Shown: one piece after another, positions 1-11,185 of the stretch
Layout: each line of letters opens with the position of its first letter
Numbering within the stretch: position 1 is the first letter of the stretch
Origin: Zingiber officinale
Lineage: Eukaryota; Streptophyta; Magnoliopsida; Zingiberales; Zingiberaceae
Reading direction: 5' to 3'
Assembly (NCBI RefSeq): GCF_018446385.1
Contig: NC_055992.1
Coordinates: 102,070,947-102,134,946 of the forward strand
Length of the DNA: 64,000 nucleotides
Made by a program: the position numbers and the translations under genes
The notes under the pieces: generated by a model
The model's database searches: none
Told to the model about the DNA's origin: nothing
The model's input: the letters and a program-made list of their open reading frames with translations, nothing else

Positions 1-1525
1 GCAATGATCCAATCTGGATCAGGCAGGGCTTCTTCTATAGTCTTAGGTTCAATTTTAGAAATAACGGCAATCTGACTAAGGTTTCTATAGGATGATCTAG
101 TCCTGACTCCTAGGTTTGGGTCACCCAAAATTTGGTCAGGTGGGTGAGAGGTACTTACTCTAGTTGGTCTTATCTGTGGGTCAGAAACTGGTTCTTCTGA
201 CTTATTAAGATTAGGTTGGATTTCATTATCTTCTATAGCTTTTGGATTAATGTCAATATTTTCATTTATATAAGGTAAGTTGTTTTCTTCATCAAATATT
301 ACATTAGTTGTTTCTTCAACTTTCAAGATATTTTGATTATATACTCTAAAGGCCCTACTGGTAGAGGAGTATCCTAAGAATATTCCTTGGTTAGACTTGG
401 GTGTAAATTTTCCTAAGTAATCTTTAGTATTTAAAATGTGAACTTTACACCCAAATACTTTTAGATAGTTTAGATTGGGAATTTTATGATAGTAGAGTTC
501 ATATGATGTTTTATTGTGAGATTTGTTAATTAAAATTCTGTTTTGAATATAATTTGTAGTATTTATCGCTTCAGCCCAAAATTGATGATTTAAGTGATAT
601 TCGTTTAACATAGTCCTAGCGGCTTCTTGTAATGTTCTATTTTTACGTTCCACTAGACCATTTTGTTGGGGGGTTCTAGGACATGAAAATTCATGTTGGT
701 ATCCATTTATTTTACAAAATTGGGTAAACCTATGATTTTCAAATTCTCCTCCGTGATCACTTCTTATTCTTTTAATTTTAGTATCTTTTTCATTTTCCGT
801 TAAATTGCAAAAATTACTAAATATTTCATAGGTTTCATCTTTTGTTTTTAGAAATTTTACCCATTGTACCTAGAGTAGTCATCAATTATTACTAAGCAAT
901 ATTGGTTCTTGCTTAGTGATTTGGCTCCATGTGAATCAAATAGATCAAGGTGAAGGAGCTCAAGTATGGTGTTAGTTCTTTCTAGGTTGGTTGACTTGTG
1001 GGTTGACTTGGTTTGTTTTCCTTTTTGACACACATCACAGATTGAGTTTTCAATAAATTTTAATTTGGGCAAACCTCTAACTAGACCATTTTGACTCATT
1101 TTTGAAATGAGTCTAGTGTGAGTGTGACCCAGCCTTCTATGCCACAGTTGGGTTTCCTCTTGTTGTGTCAGGAGACACTTTATTGAGGATATTGATAAGT
1201 CAATTGTGTATATGTTATTCTTTCTAAGTCCTTTAAGTTTAATTTTCGCGTTTTCGATATTTTTAACTAGACATCCAGATTTATCAAAATTGACTAGGTA
1301 TCCGCTGTCACACAATTGACTTATACTTAGTAAATTAAAGTTAAAATTTTCAACCAGTAAAACATTTCGAATAATGAAATCGGAACTAAGTTCAATATTA
1401 CCTTTTCCGATTACTTTAAGTTTACCGTCGTTGCCGAATGCAACTGATCCTAGACTCTTGTACTTGAGTTTGGTAAACTTCAACTTATCTCCAGTCATAT
1501 GTTTGGAGCATCCACTATCTAACAT
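1..1525 (-). pseudogene. S1 pol: protease end, pre-integrase finger and integrase, frameshifted
   Basis: The frame from 1525 to 857 starts with the copia protease active-site motif DSGCSKHMTG. It continues with the HHCC zinc finger (LWHRRLGH, then CDVCQKGK) and the first integrase catalytic aspartate near HLDLFDSHG, and ends in IIDDYSRY. A one-base deletion near 864 breaks it. In the next frame the integrase continues open to base 1, with the second catalytic Asp in RSDHGGEFEN and the Glu in QNGLVERKNRTLQE, followed by the usual copia linker (YLKVFGCK, FLGYSS). All three D, D, E residues are therefore visible but split over two frames. The role would be polyprotein cleavage and cDNA integration. 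This copy cannot make it without frameshift repair. Confidence 0.88.
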
Positions 1526-1680
1526 TCATTGATCTAATTCCTACACATAAAGTAGTTGAATTGGTTTCTTTTTAATGGATTTAAAGATAGCGTGATTGAA
1601 GTACACTCCTTAGATTTTCTATTTTACTCTATTGTAATAAGGTAATTTAGCAAACACTTAAGCCTATGGTTATTAACGTT

Positions 1681-2480
1681 TTGAAATTTAAGTTTAAAAT
1701 AATTTCTGAAATTTAGTTTTTAAAATAATTTTGAAATTTAGTTTTTAAAATAATTTTGAAATTTAGTTTTTGAAATAATTTTGAAATTTAGTTTTAAAAA
1801 TAATTTTAGAAATTTAGTTTTAAAATAATTTCTGAAATTTAGTTTTTGAAATAATTTTGAAATTTAGTTTTTGAAATAATTTTTGAAATTTAGTTTTTAA
1901 AATAATTTTGAAATTTAGTTTCTAAATTTTAAAATAATTTTGAAATTTAGTTTTTAAAATAATTTTGAAATTTAGTTTTTAAAATAATTTTTGAAATTTA
2001 GTTTTAAAATAATTTTGAAATTTAGTTTTTAAAATAATTTTGAAATTTAGTTTTTAAAATAATTTTGAAATTTAGTTTTTAAAATAATTTTGAAATTTAG
2101 GTTTTTAAAATAATTTTGAAATTTAGTTTTTAAAATAATTTTGAAATTTAGTTTTTAAAATAATTTTGAAATTTAGTTTTTAAAATAATTTTGAAATTTA
2201 GTTTTTTAAAATAATTTTGAAATTTAGTTTTTTAAAATAATTTTGAAATTTAGTTTTTTAAAATAATTTTGAAATTTAGTTTTTTAAAATAATTTTGAAA
2301 TTTAGTTTTTAAAATAATTTTGAAATTTAGTTTTTTAAAATAATTTTGAAATTTAGTTTTTAAAATAATTTTGAAATTTAGTTTTTAAAATAATTTTTGA
2401 AATTTAGTTTTTGAAACTAATTTTGAGATTTAAGATAATTTTGATAGTTAAAAATAATTTTAAAAATAATTGTTAATTAA
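1681..2480 (-). repeat. AT-rich 25-26 bp minisatellite between gag and protease
   Basis: About 30 head-to-tail copies of a 25-bp unit, read on the plus strand as GAAATTTAGTTTTTAAAATA plus ATTTT. Some copies have one extra T, giving 26 bp. It has almost no G or C and sits where gag should join the protease domain of S1. The unit length is not a multiple of 3 and both strands carry stops, so it cannot be translated through. Confidence 0.93.
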
Positions 2481-3040
2481 CTCAATTTTAATTTTAATTT
2501 CTTAGTCACCTCACCCGATCTAAATTGTCAATCAGGGAATCCTATAATTGTTGTGAGATGAATTATTGTTGAATTTGAGGGTCTGGTTTAACTTGGTGTT
2601 AGATTCAGGTTTGGCTTTGGGTTCAACAAGTAAGCATTCTTTGGATAAACTTCTGGGCTATGGTGAGTCACAAGGAGCTCATTAAAGTACCCATGCCTTC
2701 GAGGTTTTCCAAATAGTCCTACCCATTGAACTTAATATTCAACCTTGGTCTAACTAGTTGGGATTCATTTAAGGGTAGCTTCGGTCAGTTCCACTTTGCC
2801 AAATGCACCAGGTTTAAGCCATATCTTCCTAGACATGCGATGCCCAAGTTTCCCTAACGTACTATCATCCAAAAATTTCACCGGTACTGTGGTTCAAGTT
2901 AAACTTAGCCCGTTTTTAAACTAGCCTTAATTACCCTGTCGGGTAATCTACTCTTGTTTTACCCATTTCGGGTAAATTAGGTTCAGTTACCCTGTCGGGT
3001 AGTTCAGTTGGAGGTGCCAGCTAGTTTGGATCCACATCTA
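2481..3040 (-). other. S1 gag-to-protease spacer, no open frame
   Basis: This stretch separates the gag frame from the protease-proximal minisatellite. It is less AT-rich than its surroundings and has stops in all frames. It holds three copies of a TACCCTGTCGGGTA-like motif around 2930-3005. It is probably decayed Sirevirus coding or spacer sequence; I cannot assign it to a domain. Confidence 0.45.
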
Positions 3041-3255
3041 TTTTTGAATTTTGAATTTATAATTTAATTTCGAATTTTTAATTTGATTTTGAATTTTGAA
3101 TTTAGAATTTATAATTTAGTTTCAAATTTTTAATTTGATTTTGAATTTTGAATTTATAATTTAGTTTCGAATTTTTAATTTTGATTTTTTGAGTTTAGGA
3201 TTTTTAATTTCGAATTTTCAATTTGATTTTGAATTTTGAATTTAGAATTTTAAAA
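3041..3255 (-). repeat. AT-rich direct repeats at the end of gag
   Basis: Several copies of a roughly 50-70 bp unit built from GAATTTTGAATTTATAATTT and TTTTTAATTTGATTTTGAAT variants. The last 15-20 codons of the gag frame (an IKLK, KFKIK-like lysine and isoleucine-rich tail) are encoded by this repeat, so the native gag C-terminus has been replaced or extended by it. Confidence 0.8.
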
Positions 3256-4910
3256 ATTTTTAAGATCGTTTTCCTTTTAGCTTTCCCTGGATCATAGCCT
3301 CGATATGGTCTATCGAGGAAGTATATTTGATCCTTCGGAACCCAGTATTGGCCAAGTCCAACATGATTGATCAATTTGGACTTGGGGACCCATGCTTGGA
3401 CTGATTTACTACTTTGTTTGTTTATTAAGGATAAATAAGATCTATATTTCTTTTTACTTTTATATCCCAGCCCAGTTTTGTTGTAGACGGATCTTTGTGT
3501 CCCAAGAATTAAGTCCAAATTCTTGGATCCCAGAGAGAACCGTTCTAAAGTATTTTTTAAATCTTTTACCTGATTTTTCAAACTAGAATTTTCTTCCTCA
3601 AGTTTTTGAACTTGAGTAGAATTTCCAGTTTGAACTTGATCAGGTAAAGAATTAGTATTTGTCACTTCTTTAAGGACGGCTACTTCCTTTAGAAGTGATT
3701 TAATCCTAAGGTTTGACTTAGCTAGTTTGCGAAGTAAGTAATTAACTAAATTATTAAGCCTTGGAATACTTACAGTGGAGTCTGGCTCTTCTGAAACGGA
3801 TGCGGATCCGTGGCTTTGCTCGGACTCGACTTCTGACTCGCTCTCGATGATCTGGTCCCGGGCCATCAGTGCGAGTAGACTTGTTTGATCGAGTTCATCG
3901 TCGTCGTCCTCCGAAGAAGATTCGTCCCAGATTGCTTTGAGGGCCTTCTTTCTTCTTTGCTTTTTGGCCTCCTTTTGGTTGGGACAGTTGGCTTTGATAT
4001 GCCCCTTCTGGTTGCACCCGTAACAAGTGACTTCGAACTTTACCTTTGAGTTCGGTTGGGTCTCCTTGGATTGAACTGTCTTTTTCAGATCTTTCTTGTT
4101 GAAGCCCTTCTTCTTCTTGTAGAGCTTCTTCACAAGATTCACGAGTTCGTTGGTCAATTCATCCTCTAAATCTTCTGAGTCGGGTTCGTCTTCTGATTCC
4201 GATTCAATTTTTTGCCGTACTCTTGATTCCCGTGTTCGACTCGTACCTGCAACCAAAGCAATACCCTTCTCGGATGGCTGTGCATTAGTTTGTTCATGAA
4301 GTTCAAATTCAGAAAATAACTCGTCTAACTTTAAAGAAGATAAGTCTTTGGAGACCTTGTAGGCATCTACCATTGATGCCCACATTGTACTCCTTGAAAA
4401 CGAATTTAATGCGTACCTTATGACGTCCCGGTTTTCGACTCTCTGTCTAATTGCATGAAGAGAGTTGATAATGTCCTGGATGCGCGCGTGAAGCTAGCTC
4501 GCCGTCTCCCCTTCTTGCATTTTTAAATTATACAATTTATTAAATAATAAATCTCTTTTACTTACTTTTGTGTTCGTGGTGCCCTCGTGGAGTTCGATCA
4601 GCTTTTCCCAGAGTTCCTTTGCTGTTGAAAAGGCACCGACTCTGTTGAGCTCCTCTTTGGTAAGACCGCACTGGATGGTGCAGGTATCTTTGGCGTCGGC
4701 TTCCACCTTTTTGATAAAGGCTGGCTCCCAGTTCTCACAGGATGTAAGCTTACCGTCTGTATCAGTTGGTATTTGAAGTCCTGTCTTGACTATCATCCAG
4801 GTGTCGAACTGGATCTTCAGATATATCTCCATTCGCCCCTTCCAATATCTGAAGTCTTATCCGGAAAATAGTGGGGGACGAACAGTGCTATATCCTTCTT
4901 GTTGAGTCAT
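3204..4910 (-). pseudogene. S1 gag polyprotein with two nonsense codons
   Basis: One continuous frame begins at ATG 4910-4908 (MTQQEGYSTV). It is interrupted by in-frame stops at 4859-4857 (TAA) and 4496-4494 (TAG), then runs to 3204. The N-terminal half is a copia gag capsid-like region (YWKGRMEIYLK, ELWEKLIELHEGT, LYNLKMQEGE). The middle is acidic and serine-rich. A CCHC zinc knuckle, CYGCNQKGHIKANC, lies near residue 121 of the downstream open part, followed by a coiled-coil-like stretch and repeated WVPK motifs. Gag packages element RNA in cytoplasmic particles. No frameshift is seen between the pieces; only point nonsense changes split it. The C-terminal tail is AT-repeat sequence. Confidence 0.87.
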
Positions 4911-5130
4911 TTTAGACCTAAACAAAAAAAAAAACTGAGTCTTGGATTAGTAGTGCGGGAGGAAGAAGAAAAAAATAACGAGCTCAAGTGGTATTGACCA
5001 ACTTTGAGCAACACTGATTAGAAAAGAATTAGAACTTTAGCTAATTAGCTAATTTCTAATTGACTCCGAAACAAAATACCACGAAAAAAAACTATTTTGA
5101 ATGGTGGTTTCACCAGTTCAAAACAACCCC

Positions 5131-5142
5131 GCTCTGATACCA
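5131..5142 (-). other. S1 primer-binding site (tRNA-iMet type)
   Basis: The minus strand reads TGGTATCAGAGC, two bases inside the LTR end. This is the standard initiator-Met tRNA primer site of plant copia elements, and it fixes the orientation and LTR border. Confidence 0.93.
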
Positions 5143-5543
5143 ATTGTTGGATCGAGACCGCGCTAGAAGGGGGTGGGGTGAATAGCGCTCGCGGAAATTT
5201 CATTCGTATCGGAATCGTAAAAAGTGTAAGAGTTAATGTAGCGGAAAAAACAGACACACAAAGACGCAAGAGATTTTTACTTCGTTCGGAGCCTAAGGTG
5301 ACTCCTACTCGAAGGCCCGCGATCCTTGATCGCTTCCGATGGACAACAACTATAAGCTCGATTATTACAAACTAAGTATTACAAGAAATGCGATAAAAGA
5401 AATCTATACCGACAACGAAAAGAGAAATCTTGGAGCTCTAGGTCGTTGAAGACTTGTAGCAGCACTTCCGGGAGTCTTTCGGAGCAGCACGTTGTAGAAA
5501 GAAGACTTGGAATTCGTTGTATTGAGCTGCTGGTCGAACCCCC

Positions 5544-5553
5544 TTTATAAATA
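5544..5553 (-). promoter_or_regulatory. S1 LTR TATA box
   Basis: The minus strand reads TATTTATAAAG followed by a G-rich stretch. It lies just downstream of the GGCGCC palindrome cluster, where the U3/R boundary is expected. Confidence 0.6.
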
Positions 5554-5565
5554 GTGTTCAAGGCG

Positions 5566-5775
5566 CCTTAAACAAGCTCCAAGGCGCCTTAAACGAGAGT
5601 TTTATCCCGATCTGCTCGCTGTGATAACCCTTTGACTGCCGCGACCTGAAGGCGCCTTCAACCCCTTCAAGGCGCCTCCAAGCTGTCCAAGGCGCCTTCA
5701 GCCCATCCAAGGCGCCTTAAGCCGGCTCCTCGTGCCAGCTCAGGATTTTGAACCCGAGGCGCCTCCAAGCCCCAT
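5566..5775 (-). promoter_or_regulatory. Cluster of AAGGCGCCTT-type palindromes in S1 U3
   Basis: At least seven copies of a 10-12 bp palindrome centred on GGCGCC (AAGGCGCCTT, GAAGGCGCCTTC, GAGGCGCCTC). An eighth is split off by insertion A and lies at 8327-8338. All are within about 220 bp upstream of the TATA box on the minus strand. Palindrome clusters at this position have been reported for Sireviruses as a family trait; protein binding here is inference. Confidence 0.8.
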
Positions 5776-5781
5776 GGAGGC

Positions 5782-8326
5782 TGTTGGTTGCTACTCGAAA
5801 AACCTAGAGGTTCCACTGTACAAAAATTTTGTACAAAGGTCTGAACCTTTTCCTAGCTACCATGTGTTCTTTTAAATTAAATTTTGGATCGCCTGCGGAA
5901 CTTAACACGTTTGATCCAAAACTTAATCTATTCGTTCTTTTAGGTTTTGACTTGGGTCTCCTGCGGAACTTAACACGTTCGACCCAAATCGCCTTAAGTT
6001 ATTAATTCCATTAATTATTAATTTCCATAATTGCTTCCCAGTACTGACGTGGCGAGGCACATGGCCTTCTTGGATATGGGAGCAACCACCACCGACTAGA
6101 CAAAACCTTTTATAGAAAGCTAATATTTAATTTCCTAAAATAACTTTAGGTTAACCGAAAAGAACAATCAAATCACAAGGAAAAATAAAACAAAAGAACA
6201 CAACATCGAAAAAACATATTCGAAATACTAGAACGTAAGCCTCTTGTATTTGGTATTATTTCCATAAATAACTAGTATGATGCGGAAAAGGAAAAACTAC
6301 TAGTTATACCTTCTAGAAAGACCTCTTGATCTTCTACCGTATTCCTCTTCTAACCTCAGACGTTGTGTGGGCAACGATCTACCAAGATGAGAAACCACCA
6401 ACCACCTTCTTCTCCTCCTAGCTAGGTTCGGCCACAACAAGGAAGCTTCACCAAGGAAGAAAATCAAAACACCAACCAAGCTCCAAGAGATGCTAGCTTC
6501 CTCTCCTTCTTCTTCTTCTTCTCCAAGTAATATCCGGCCACCACAAGAGCTCCAAGCAAGAGATAAGTTTCGGCCACCACAAAGAGGAAGAAAAGAAGAA
6601 GATGGCCAGCCAAAATAACTTTCTTCAAGCATGAAGAATTTCGGCCACCACCAATGCTCCAAGGGATGCTAGAGACGAGACTTGCTTTCTCTCCTTCTTC
6701 TCCTTCCTTGATCCGGCCACCAACAAAAGCTCCACCAAGAAGATAGGTTTCGGCCATCAAGAGGAGAGGAGAGAAATGGAAGGGCCGGCCACCATACCAA
6801 GGAAAAAAGAGGGAGAAAAATAATAGAGGTTATCACCCATGAAGGCACCCTCACCCCTTCTTTTATATTCCTTGGCCTAGGCAAATTAGGAAATTTAATT
6901 ACAATAAAATTTTCTCAATTTCCTTGACATGATTTAATAAAATTTCCCCAATTGAAGTCTTATGGCCGGCCACATCAATGAAGAACAAATTGGACAAGTT
7001 TCAATCAACAATTAAAACTTCCTAATTTGTTTCCGGAAATTTTAAAAAATAAAATTTCTCTTCAAAATCTCTTCATGGTTGATAAAAGGAAATTTCTATA
7101 ATTTTAATTTTACAACATGTGAATAATTTTTAAAGAGAAAATAAAATATCTCACCAATCTACAAATAAGGAAAGAGATCTAATCTCTTTCTTTAATCTTT
7201 TGTAGATCTTTTACAAGAGAGATATTTTAATTTTAATTCTCTTTAATAAATTATATCTCCCATATAATAAAAATTAAAATTAAAATCCCTTTTTAATTTA
7301 ATTTGGCCGGCCCCACTAGCTTGGGTTCAAGCTAGGGCCGGCCACCCAATCTTATACATAGGCCGGCCCTAGCTTGGTTCCCAAGCTAGCTTGGCCGGCC
7401 CCCTATTGGTGGGTATAGAAGGTGGGTATAGGTGGGTAAAGTACTCTATAAATAAGAGGCTACGATAGGGACCGAGAGGAGGAATTGGTTTTGGTCTCCC
7501 GATAAAATTAAGCATCCCGTGTTCGCCCCGAACACACAACTTAATTTTATCAATAATAATTCATTCCACTAGAGAACTATTATTGAACTACTGCACCAAT
7601 CCCAAATTACATTTTTGGGCTCCTTCTTATTATGAGTATGTTAGTCTCCCTGTGTTTAAGATATCGAATGTCCACTAATTAAGTGACTTACTGACAACTC
7701 ATTTAATTAATATCTTAGTCCAAGAGTAGTACCACTCAACCTTATTATCATGTCGGACTAAGTCCACCGAGGTTTAACATGACAATCCTTATGAGCTCCT
7801 CTTGAGGACATTATCAACCTAGTATCTCTAGGACACAGTTTCCTTCTATAATCAACAACACACACTATAAGTGATACCATTTCCCAACTTACCGGGCTTA
7901 TTGATTCATCGAACTAAATCTCACCCATTGATAAATTAAAGAAATAAATATCAAATATATATGCTTGTTATTATATCAGGATTAAGAGCACACACTTCCA
8001 TAATAATCGAGGTCTTTGTTTCTTTATAAAGTCAGTATAAAAGAAATGACCTCAAATGGTCCTACTCAATACACTCTAAGTGTACTAGTGTAATTATATA
8101 GTCAAGATAAACTAATACCTAATTACACTACGACCTTCCAATGGTTTGTTCCTTTCCATCATGGTCGTGAGCTACTGTTTATAATTTATAAGGAACCAAT
8201 AACATGATCTTCTGTGTGTGACACCACACACCATGTTATCATAATTGTAGACATTTGACCAATGTAATTCTTATTTCTAAATAAATGTTTATACCAAAAG
8301 CTAGGCTTTTAGTATACATCCCAACA
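5782..8326 (-). mobile_element. A: solo LTR of the element B family
   Basis: A 2545-bp LTR in minus orientation. On the plus strand it starts TGTTGGTTGCTACTCG and ends GTATACATCCCAACA, flanked on both sides by the 5-bp duplication GAGGC (5777-5781 and 8327-8331). Both ends and much of the interior match, inverted, the LTRs of element B at 36036 and 59957, including the ATATAAAAG TATA region (minus, near 6870) and GGCCGGCC clusters (7300-7400). There is no internal domain, so it is a solo LTR left by LTR-LTR recombination. It sits in the U3 palindrome cluster of S1. Glycine- and leucine-rich open frames at 6300-6884 are chance frames. Confidence 0.92.
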
Positions 8327-8956
8327 GAGGCGCCTCGGATACTATTCATCCGAGGCAAATCTTCGTTATTTTGTACCTGCAAGACATGTTAGTCCCAAAC
8401 AACATCCTGCAACACAAAGTTAGCACAAAATAACAGTATGGATAATAAAGAATGTTAAGACAGTCTCCGGACTGTCCGGGTCTGACTTCGGATTTCCGAC
8501 CGGAAACCCTAGGTCGACCCGACGCCTACTGTTCCCTCTACGGGGAACGCGTCCTCACCTACTCCACTCAGGAGATTTACCTGTTGCCAGTGCAATCCTC
8601 CAGATCGACTGGACTTTTGCTCAGCACTCGATACTTCCGGACTTTCTGCTGGACATCCGCTTCCCGGCTAGTCCAGTCTTTCACTTGGTTCGCGACACCA
8701 AGACTTTCCACCTAGGGTTACCACCCCCTAGGACTTTTTGCTTGAAGTCATCGACCTGCCAAGACTTTCCGCATAGGGTTACCACCCCCTATGACCTAGG
8801 GTTACCACCCCCTAGGGTTTATCCCTTTGCCTAACCGCAGCTAGGACTTTCCTGAAATCCTCAAGTAGACTTGTTAGAATACAAAACATCTTAACTTTGA
8901 ATTCTTTTCCATTATCAAAACACGAGTTCGATCGTCGGATGCTTCCCGCACCAACA

Positions 8957-9825
8957 TACACTTCCTGTAGATCTGATCTAGATCCTGATCCTCTACATCT
9001 TAGTTGTAATGACTCTTTGTGTTCCACCATCTGGTTATCTTCTCTGAGTCTAATCCAGCACAAGCTTGAGGATTTCCTAGCTTGGGTTGTAAGCACCTTT
9101 AGATTCTTAGATTCACTCATATAAGTTGTAGATCTCTTTCCATGTGATGAGTTGTTGGTTTAATTTCTTATGCAATTTGATCTTGGTAGTTTGTTGATTT
9201 ACATCTATGTTTTGATCTTAATGTTACTTTGCACATTTAAATTATATGTTACAGTAGATTAGGTTTGATAATATTGATTGTGTTCCAATTACATGAGTTA
9301 GGTTCCCTTCCTAGTATAGTTTTCTCTATTTCTTATTTGACGCAAGAAGGGTAGGGTAAACTAGGTTTCATTAAATGCCTTAGGTTTCATTAATTGCTTC
9401 TTACTTCTTATATTTCCTTACAATTTTAGATTAGAATAGATTAGGTCTACTTCAATTATCATTAGTTTAGGGATCTAAAATCAATCCCCAGATCAATAAT
9501 AACTCAATTCTAAGCTTTATCATGCATTAACTACATTTGTTGGGAGATGACCCGGGCTACTCCCTATGCTATATTAGTGTAAAGAGGGTTTTATACTTAT
9601 TTAATTTTGATATACTTGTAGTGCGACATACGAGTGTTTATCACTAGTCACTTGATAAACTTCTCACTCATCTAACATCTAGTTAGGACTTTCCTTTGCT
9701 AGTTATTTGGTCCTGACTAGACTTTTATTTACTATTCATCTGATCAATTTTGACCAGACTAGACTTCACTCATATCCAAACATCAAGTTCTATTTAGATC
9801 AACCTTCAGTCAAACTGACCAAACA
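8957..9825. other. Unassigned sequence between S1 and lone LTR E
   Basis: No gene, no long frame and no clear terminal repeat. The last 200 bases (9640-9825) contain TTAGGACTTTCC and GACTAGACTT phrases like those in the antisense strand of Sirevirus LTRs. At 27616-27653, beyond insertion E, the sequence ends in GATTGCACCAACA, the inverted start of such an LTR. The stretch may therefore be an old minus-strand LTR, cut by E. This is tentative. Confidence 0.35.
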
Positions 9826-10778
9826 TGTTAGATTTTGATTAATGTCCTAAGGCAATCATCACCTTACAATTTTTACTAAATATAAATTCATTATTTGAGT
9901 GCATATTATATGTTTGATTATTTTAAACTCATTTACTTAATGTCTGCAATATAATTCATAGCATGAGAGAAATTGTGATTGGATCACAACTAGTGATCAT
10001 CTCTACATGTACAATTATGAACATATTAGAATTTTCCTAGTCATCGAATTGATACATTTAGACATTATCAATTCTGTAAGACTAGCATGAGTTATACTCC
10101 TTGGTTCGCCAAGAAGCTAATTAATTTCTCATTGGCTGGAGACATTGGGATGTCGAGAGTTAAACGTGGATGCTAGTTATAATAACTAGTTCATTGGAGT
10201 GACTTGCTGTAAGACTTCATATAGTTATCTATATATATGGATATGTTTATGAAGCTCTTACTGCTGCTTGAGTGTAAGTTTCCTTCGACTTGAGATATAC
10301 AAGTCATCTTGGTCATAGAGACTTATACTTTGACATCTTAAGCAAACACCTCATTGAGGTGTGGACTCGGGATGATTAGATATAAGTCAAAATGCCTGAA
10401 GATGTTTGGATAGCCGATAGAGGATTCACCGCTCATTACGAGGAAACGTATACCCTATGGCCACTCGTTAAGATTATTACTCAAAGTCTGTGGCCAAAGT
10501 ATTACATGTTAAGAGTGTGAGACTCTTAGATACATTTACGAGTAATTTGAATTGGTAGAACGAGGAAGTATTACTTGGGCTAGGTATGGCGTAGTTAGTC
10601 TAGTGGGGACAGACACATAGACCATATTCTGAACCAAGTGGGTATAAGACGAGTGAAAGGAACAAAGACACGACTGACTGTAGCTGCTGAAGGATTTAGA
10701 ATTAGTTTTAAGATCAACTATAATTTTTCAACTAATTGGAGATCATGATGTACTGCTAGGTGTCACTCATGATTGCTC

Positions 10779-10788
10779 TATAAATAAG
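10779..10788 (+). promoter_or_regulatory. LTR E TATA box
   Basis: TATAAATAAG in the plus-strand LTR, upstream of the C/T-rich transcribed leader that resumes at 27154. Confidence 0.5.
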
Positions 10789-11185
10789 TAGTTAATTATG
10801 GATGGCGAAGATGAACCGAGAACCTATTGGGTCATACGCACTAACGAGTCTCTAAAAGACGTAAAACAAGTTAAAGAATAGGATTCTTAGATCAAAAGAT
10901 AAATATTTGGTTGTATCATACATAAGAAAAATATGGAAATATTTGTCATAATGGAAGCACGGATGGGCTACATCTCTTATGGTATAGTTGGACCATATTT
11001 GGTTTAATCATGAATTAGTCATGAACTAACTTGATTTAGTTGTGAATCAAACCAAGGGGTTAATGGACAAATTTTTGGTTAAGGGATAATGTGTTGGACT
11101 TGGACTTTCTAATCCAACTCATTAAAAAGGATTCTATATAGATTGGGAGAGAATTAGATACAAGTTTCATTATTTGGTTGATTGA

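Larger units (their letters stand above)
1..8956 (-). mobile_element. S1: Sirevirus-like Ty1/copia retrotransposon, 5' part
   Basis: Reading down the minus strand, the order is LTR (8956 to 5145), a tRNA-Met type primer site (5142-5131), gag (4910 to 3204), AT-rich spacer, protease, pre-integrase zinc finger and integrase, which leaves the window at base 1. This protease-integrase order is that of Ty1/copia. The long gag with a CCHC knuckle, charged and coiled-coil-like middle and WVPK motifs fits the Sirevirus group by family knowledge. Reverse transcriptase and the 3' LTR lie outside. Gag has two nonsense codons and pol has a frameshift, so this copy is not autonomous. Another LTR of the same family starts at 63284 on the plus strand. 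Confidence 0.85.
5145..8956 (-). mobile_element. S1 5' LTR, interrupted by solo LTR A
   Basis: On the plus strand the LTR starts with TGTTGGATCGAG at 5145 and ends with GCACCAACA at 8956, so on the minus strand it runs TG...CA. Without insertion A and one copy of its duplication it is about 1.26 kb. Its first bases on the minus strand match the LTR start at 63284, which identifies the family. It contains an array of AGGCGCCT palindromes, a TATA box at 5553-5544, and direct repeats around CCTAGGGTTACCACCCCCTA (8705-8820). Confidence 0.9.

Noticed and set aside
6300..6884. Tryptophan- and leucine-rich frames on the minus strand
   Set aside because: Chance frames in the solo LTR A; the corresponding parts of the B LTRs (37790-38200, 61500-61910) do not keep them as one protein.
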